Positions 58,864 to 64,000 of a stretch of DNA of 64,000 nt are shown here, piece after piece. A model generated the notes under the pieces. It did no database searches. It was not told the DNA's origin and worked only from the letters and a program-made list of their open reading frames with translations. Both the position numbers and the translations under genes were made by a program. The first letter of the stretch is position 1; each line of letters begins with the position of its first letter. This DNA is from Penelope pileata. Taxonomy: Eukaryota; Chordata; Aves; Galliformes; Cracidae. The stretch lies in contig WBMW01004158.1 of assembly GCA_013396635.1 (NCBI GenBank), positions 16,869 to 80,868 of the forward strand, in the 5' to 3' direction.

Positions 58864-59405
58864 GCATAGTAGTTCAGTTCAGTTGGAAGGGACCTTCAAA
58901 GAGCATCTAGTTCAACTGCCAGACCTCTTCAGGGCTAATCAAAAGTTAAAACATGCTATTGAAGGCATTGTCCAAACATCTCTTTAATGCTGACAGGCAT
59001 GGGACATCAACCTCTTTTGTAGGAAGTCTGTTCCAGTGTTTGATCTCCTTCACGACAAAAAATTTTGCCCTGATGCGCAGCCTAAACCTCCCTTGGAGCA
59101 GCTTTGTTCCATTTCTGCGCGTCCTGACATTGTTTCCCAGGAAGCAGAGACCAGCACCTCCCTCTGCACGTCCCTTCCGCAGGGTGCTGCACAGAGCAAT
59201 GAGATCACTTCTCAGCCTCCTCTTTTCCAGACTGGACAACCCAAGCGTCCTCAGCCTCTCCTCATAGGACATAACTTCTAGCTCTTTTACAAGTCTTCTT
59301 GCCCTTTTCTGGATGCTTTCAAGTTATCTTAATATCCTTCTTATATTGCGGAGCTCAGAACTGGGCAATATTCAAGGCGAGCCTGCACTAATGCTAAATA
59401 TAAAG
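58864..59405 (-). mobile_element. CR1 LINE, 3' part, minus strand
   Basis: Its 3' end, with the GAATA tail, is at the low coordinate. Reading down from about 59405 there is reverse transcriptase C-terminal sequence. A 108-codon frame (59272 down to 58946) holds YEERLRTLGLSSLEKRRLRSDL, GRFRLRIRAKFFVVKEI and KHWNRLPTKEVDVPCLSAL, ending at the natural stop after L-D-N-A-F-N-S-M-F. The C-terminus resembles that of the fragment at 35330-35592, so both may belong to one subfamily. It is 5'-truncated at about 59405 and keeps neither endonuclease nor catalytic box. The plus-strand open frames over the same interval are shadows of it. Confidence 0.92.
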
Positions 59406-61383
59406 GCCTCAGCAGATCTCATGTCTCAAAGACTCTTCCATGATTATAAAACCCAAAAGTCTGGTGAAGGCAACAGTCTTGGAGCCAGGCATTGGTGGCC
59501 TGGGCTTGCCTGTTTCTTCCATGTCTCTCTCCATTACTGTGGGGAGTAAACGGGAACATGTCAAAAACAAACTGAAGTGTCTGTTTTCAAAACAAATGTC
59601 AGCTGTGACGTTCGTCACCCTAGGATGCTGTGGATGGTCAAAGTCAGTGATTGAATAAATTAGGGAAATTGAGGTATATCAAGGGCTGTGTAAATATACT
59701 AAGATCCTCTATTACTGGATGTTCATAAATCACAAACCACTGGAGGCTAGCTGTGTGATTGCCTTGCTAAACTTTTCCTCAAGCATCTGAGATTGGTGAG
59801 CATCAGAGACAGGAATACTTAAGTATTCCTAGCTAGATGGTCCATTGCCCTAATCCTGTCTTTTACACTAGACAATCCGAGAGCTCTGAGTGACAGGCTA
59901 ACTGAATATTTTTGGGGAAAGGATGGGTGGATTTCATGGTACTGAGAAAACATTATTTTGTTTCTACAGTGAAGAACGACACTTGTACCTTACCCTTTGC
60001 TTTTTTGTATCTCGATGCTTTTCTTCATCTGCTTGCTTTTCATCTTTGTTTCTCTTTATTTTTCCTTCAGACTAAGCAGTCCTTCAGCCCTAAACACAAA
60101 ATAGAAGCAAGTATCCATATCAGTGAATATACGCTGCAAAGAATTTCTGACTTTCCTTCTTTGTTCTTGGCTTTCTACTGTGCAACTGATCTGAGCTTAG
60201 CCTAGAGCCCTGTCTTCCAGCTATAGGGCAGAATTGGGAGATGCCACAGGGGGAGATTTGCAAAGAGTTATGATTCTTCTTTAATTCCTCTGCTATTACT
60301 ACTTTGCGGAAGAACTTGCAGTTTATTGTATTCTTGTATTCAGTGTTTAGAGAAAAGTGATTTTGGAGCAATGGCACAGTCAGAGCTCCCAGTCCAGCAT
60401 TAGTGGCTGACACCTCAATGGGATCCCAGGTGATCCAGCCTTGTTTGCACTGGAACTATAAAACTGCTACACTTCCAGTGTTATACTGGCAGTAACGAGC
60501 ATTTAGAGGGATAAAAATTTTTCTGTTTTCACCCAGGTGCTTGTGCAAGGCTCTTGGCTTTTTCCAAGATGGAGATTTTCTAATTAAGTCATCTCGAACT
60601 TACGCAAACTAACACAAACAAATGGGACATTGACAGATTTTCAGAAGTGGTGCACTGCTTTCTTTTAAGTGTGTGGAATTAAAGTTGGCCTATGGTAAGC
60701 TTCGTTGAAAATCCTGTGTTTAATATTTCTTATGTTCTCATTCTTTTAGAAAGTGTTTTGAGTGATATATATACATAGCAGGACATTTTTCCCCTTCTCT
60801 GTTCTGTAGTAATCAAAAAGACTTTGGTAAAATACATAGAAAGTTTTTGAAATGAGGCTGGAGATGTTTATTTGGCCTCTACTCCTCTACTCTACTCCTT
60901 GGCCTGGTATAGAAAGAGTAATTCATTGGCAAGTTAAAACATTTTCCTTTTAGCTCCTGATGACCTAAACTAGTTTGAGCCCACAAGCCATCAGTCTTTC
61001 TTCATCTAGCCTTCCTTCCTTGAGGCCATTGCTATTGATCTTATAACAAGCAGGGTCTGGTATCATCAAACTCAGCTGTACACATACTGAGTGATTGCTG
61101 TGACATAACAAATTACATTTTTCACAGGATTTAGTCAAATGTGTTTTCATTTATAATCTTACTAAAAGAACTCAAACCAATGCGTAGGACTTATTCATTC
61201 CTTCAGCGCTTTATTTTCAGTTGCAGGAAAGGGAGCTGTAAGACAAAGGAGATAACAAATACCAAGAAGAAACATACATTTGTCACGTAGTTAATTTTTG
61301 AGAAATCAAATGTACCCTTAAGGACATTTTAGCTAGATATAGTTAGACACTCCATTCCTAGATCCTGGGATGACTCTCAGGGT

Positions 61384-61396
61384 TATATATATATAT
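61384..61396. repeat. TA dinucleotide run ending at a gap
   Basis: 'tatatatatatat' runs directly into the n at 61397. The true repeat may be longer than shown. Confidence 0.8.
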
Positions 61397-61397
61397 N
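61397..61397. other. assembly gap (single n)
   Basis: A single undetermined base at the end of a TA run. I see no duplicated flank here, unlike the gap at 29989, so some sequence may really be missing or the repeat collapsed. Confidence 0.9.
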
Positions 61398-61955
61398 CGG
61401 TGGTAGATCCAAGCCAAACCAGAGTCCCGTTGTGCTAACCACTGAGTAAATGCACAGAGATATCAACTTTTCTGTGGTTTCCTAGGGCATGACATTTATG
61501 GATGACAATGAAGTGTCAGTGGTAACCAGTGTTGTGGTGCTCTCAGATTAAAAAACCCATCTGTACTATTGCTGTAGCATAGTTATCAAACATAGAATAT
61601 ATGTTATTTACCTGTATTTTTGAATAAGTGATATGAATATTAAAATTGAAAGGAAAGGTATTTAAAATGAGATGAGAAAATTCTGGTTTGCTTTCAGCAT
61701 CTCAGCTATCAAATTCAAAGAGTATTTTGCCACCCTTTACGTCTTTCTATGCTGCTTTCTTCAGTCATATTTACTATATGAAAAATGCATATGTATTTTG
61801 TTTTGTCAGTTTCTTCATAAAGAATTCCAAGCAGAATGTAATTGCTTCAGTCTTAGAGGGTACTTTTTCACACTGTGTCACTTTTAAGACTTGCAATGTA
61901 CTTCAAGATATCACTGAATACAGTGGGAGCTTTGAGATCTGTTTATTTACAGTAC

Positions 61956-62267
61956 CTATAATTTTCCCTTAATTGTAAATCCTTTCAATGTGCAAGAAAA
62001 TGTAAACACTACATTTCCTTGAAAGACTTTTGGTCGCACCAACCAAAAAATGATACTGCCTGTTGTTATTCCCAGAGAAATCAGAAAAATCTTTGCCAAG
62101 TATTTGTTTTTGACCAAAACTTCAAAAAGTTTATAGATACTCTTAATGCATCTAGCAAGGAAGAAAAATCCTGTTGAGTTAGCCAGTTGGAAGGTTCTTC
62201 CTGACAGTCTGCTGTAAAGTCCAGACATTCCCCATCTCAGCTCCATGCCTGCTAACCCTCGGAACAT
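61956..62267 (-). other. open reading frame of 103 codons with a hydrophobic segment, coding status unproven
   Basis: The frame runs from ATG at 62267 down to a stop at 61956 on the minus strand. Around residues 59-76 there is a clear hydrophobic stretch (KIFLISLGITTGSIIFWLV), flanked by Lys and Arg, as in a single membrane helix. The first half is rich in Arg, Gly and Leu, with a second hydrophobic segment near residues 33-40. This looks more protein-like than other chance frames here, but I cannot assign it to a family. I see no clear splice acceptor just upstream and no poly-A that would mark a retrocopy. Confidence 0.2.
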
Positions 62268-64000
62268 CAGCCATTAAACGTTCAATACAAGTATTTGGAA
62301 GTGATGTTAATCTTGTCATTTCCACAGCTGTTGAAAAATAATAATAATATATGTATATATTAACAGCAGTACTCTGTCAGTTCACATTTCTTTTGGTCAC
62401 AGCAGCAGATTGAAAGCAAATGGTCACAAAGAACTGTTCCAATTCATGTGCTTTTTGCCTCAAACAGTAACGCATCTCTTCCCTCTCTAACAAAAAACAC
62501 CAACAACAAAATGTAAGGATTTGGATAGTTGAGCAAAACAATAGTTAATACTGACCAAACCTGATTTCCTACTCTGAACTCCCTGAGCCATCAAACAGGC
62601 AGCAAAATTGATCATCTGTGTCTTGGAGCTGCTCTGTGCTTTGTTCCTCCAAGTGAGATCACTTACTGACACCACTTGTCTTCAAAAAGGTTATCTAAAT
62701 GTGGGTATCCTATACAAAAATCTTGGCCTTGTTGTCCTCTTCTTTTACAATGGAGCATTACAAGTCAGGAGAGGGAGAATCAGGGAGAGCGAATATGAAG
62801 ACAGACCATAGTTATTTGCTGTTTTTTTATTATGCTTTGGGTATGCATGCAAATATTTGCTTTGTTGTTCTAATTTTGGAAAACTAACATATCAAACAAA
62901 CAGAACGAAAGAAATTGCTTTAAAAATAGATTTTTAATAGATTATTAAATAGATTTTAAAAAGCCTCAGTTTTTATTCTGGTTGCCTGAAATGATAATTA
63001 AGTTTTCAGTCAATCTCCAATAATCTTTGAAATCCCTGATCAGTTCCATCTGGACCGCAGGCTACATTTTTCCCCCCACCAGCCTTGCAGGGGCAGCGTG
63101 CATGACATCTATATGTCAGTGGCCCATTAGTCAACCAGCCAGCATCTAGTCATGTCTCTAGCTTGGCCATTGCACTTGTTCTCTGCCAGGGTGGTTGGCC
63201 AAACTGTCATCTTTGGTTGGAAGGGCAGGAGGCCAGTGAGAACGTGGTGGATGGAGGAGAGTAGGGTGCACATTTCTCAGTGTATGGAAAGTAGGAGGAC
63301 CTGAGGGTTTCACCATACAGATATATGACATAGCTTAGGAAATGCGGCTTCAACAGATCTTCTCATGGAGCTACTTGCTTCCACATGCAACGGTTATGAC
63401 ATTGCATTTACTTCAGTGTCATGGAGAAATCATGACGTAAAACCCTCCCAGAATTTGATGCAAATGATAGATATTTTTTTATTAGATGATTGATGATGCT
63501 ACAACCAGAAGCAGCCAATGACCTACAATGCCCAGTGACTGCTTTTCGCCTATGCACACTCACTTCAGAACCATGACATAGTGTCTTTGTGCCAGACATC
63601 CACGTTTACTAGGTGCTCAAAATGGGTGACTTTGGAAAAATTTTTCTTCAGAAAAGTCCTTAACTTTAGAATTAATTCCCATCTTGTGATCCAAGCTGCT
63701 GTGTCTTTGGGGCATAATACATAACCTATTTTTAAGAAAAGTTCAAAATGCTGGCAAGCATGGAGGCTTTTGCATTGTATTAATATGTTATTTTTTGACT
63801 CCTGTTTTTGTTGAGGTAATACAAGTTCTTTTCCTCACTTGTTGACAGAGTCCTATTATTAACACTCTTTTTAGTAGCAAAAGGAATTGATTACCAGAAT
63901 AATGACGATAGCGCCTAGTGATATAGCTCCTGTATATTTCTTGCTCTGTTTCACTCTTGTCTTTTTAATTAGACTGTCTGTCCACAGCTGCCAAAAGCAA

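Larger units (their letters stand above)
59406..64000. other. unique noncoding stretch to the window end
   Basis: About 4.6 kb in which I recognise no gene or transposon. It contains the 103-codon minus-strand frame at 61956-62267 (listed separately), the TA run and single-n gap at 61384-61397, and scattered frames of 60-97 codons without recognisable content. Confidence 0.5.

Noticed and set aside
58953..59281. Plus-strand frames of 104 and 81 codons
   Set aside because: They are antisense shadows of the minus-strand CR1 C-terminal frame.
1..64000. A bacterial or phage system, CRISPR array or operon
   Set aside because: There are no closely packed long frames, no ribosome binding sites tied to frames and no regularly spaced repeats; repeat content is that of a bird genome.

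Overview
This window looks like draft nuclear DNA from a bird, most likely a galliform (chicken, turkey, quail group). The evidence is its repeats: several 5'-truncated CR1 LINEs, one ending in ATTCTATG tandem units, and copies of a mariner DNA transposon that I recognise as the chicken Galluhop type. The background is AT-rich with long homopolymer runs. I see no convincing protein-coding exon of a host gene, no RNA gene, no CpG island, and nothing resembling a bacterial operon or CRISPR. The window is best read as intergenic or deep intronic DNA. The species call rests on recalled repeat families, not on a database search.

Layout: 1-1323 is unique sequence with a T16/G-rich tract. A short, internally deleted mariner lies at 1324-1890. 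An ancient CR1/L3-like fragment (+) lies at 4710-5375. A near full-length but dead mariner (+) lies at 5842-7174. A GC-richer, unclassified, possibly repeat-derived block spans 8240-9330, and a doubtful tRNA-derived SINE remnant sits near 12240-12330. A second short mariner, lacking its 3' end, lies at 14979-15380. Two CR1 copies with their 5' ends facing each other occupy 16087-17140 (-) and 17228-17620 (+). From 17.6 to 29.1 kb I recognise no repeats.

At 29149-30829 an 840-bp segment occurs twice in direct orientation, apparently without differences, separated by a single n. This is almost certainly an unmerged contig overlap. A CR1 (+) at 35120-35805 is split by a second CR1 fragment (-). 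From 35.8 to 46.7 kb there is again little recognisable repeat. The best-preserved CR1 (+, one frameshift) is at 46737-47611. A second ancient CR1/L3-like fragment (+) is at 56220-56535. A CR1 (-) whose 3' tail has grown into a nine-unit GAATA microsatellite is at 58819-59405. The rest, to 64000, is unique sequence with a second single-n gap in a TA run at 61397.

The parts do not work together as a pathway. The mariner copies show one autonomous-length relative and two differently deleted derivatives, and the CR1 copies record several insertion periods. The most useful observation is the false duplication. The most interesting biological ones are the two independent mariner deletions, the nested CR1 pair, and a few long open frames of unknown status.
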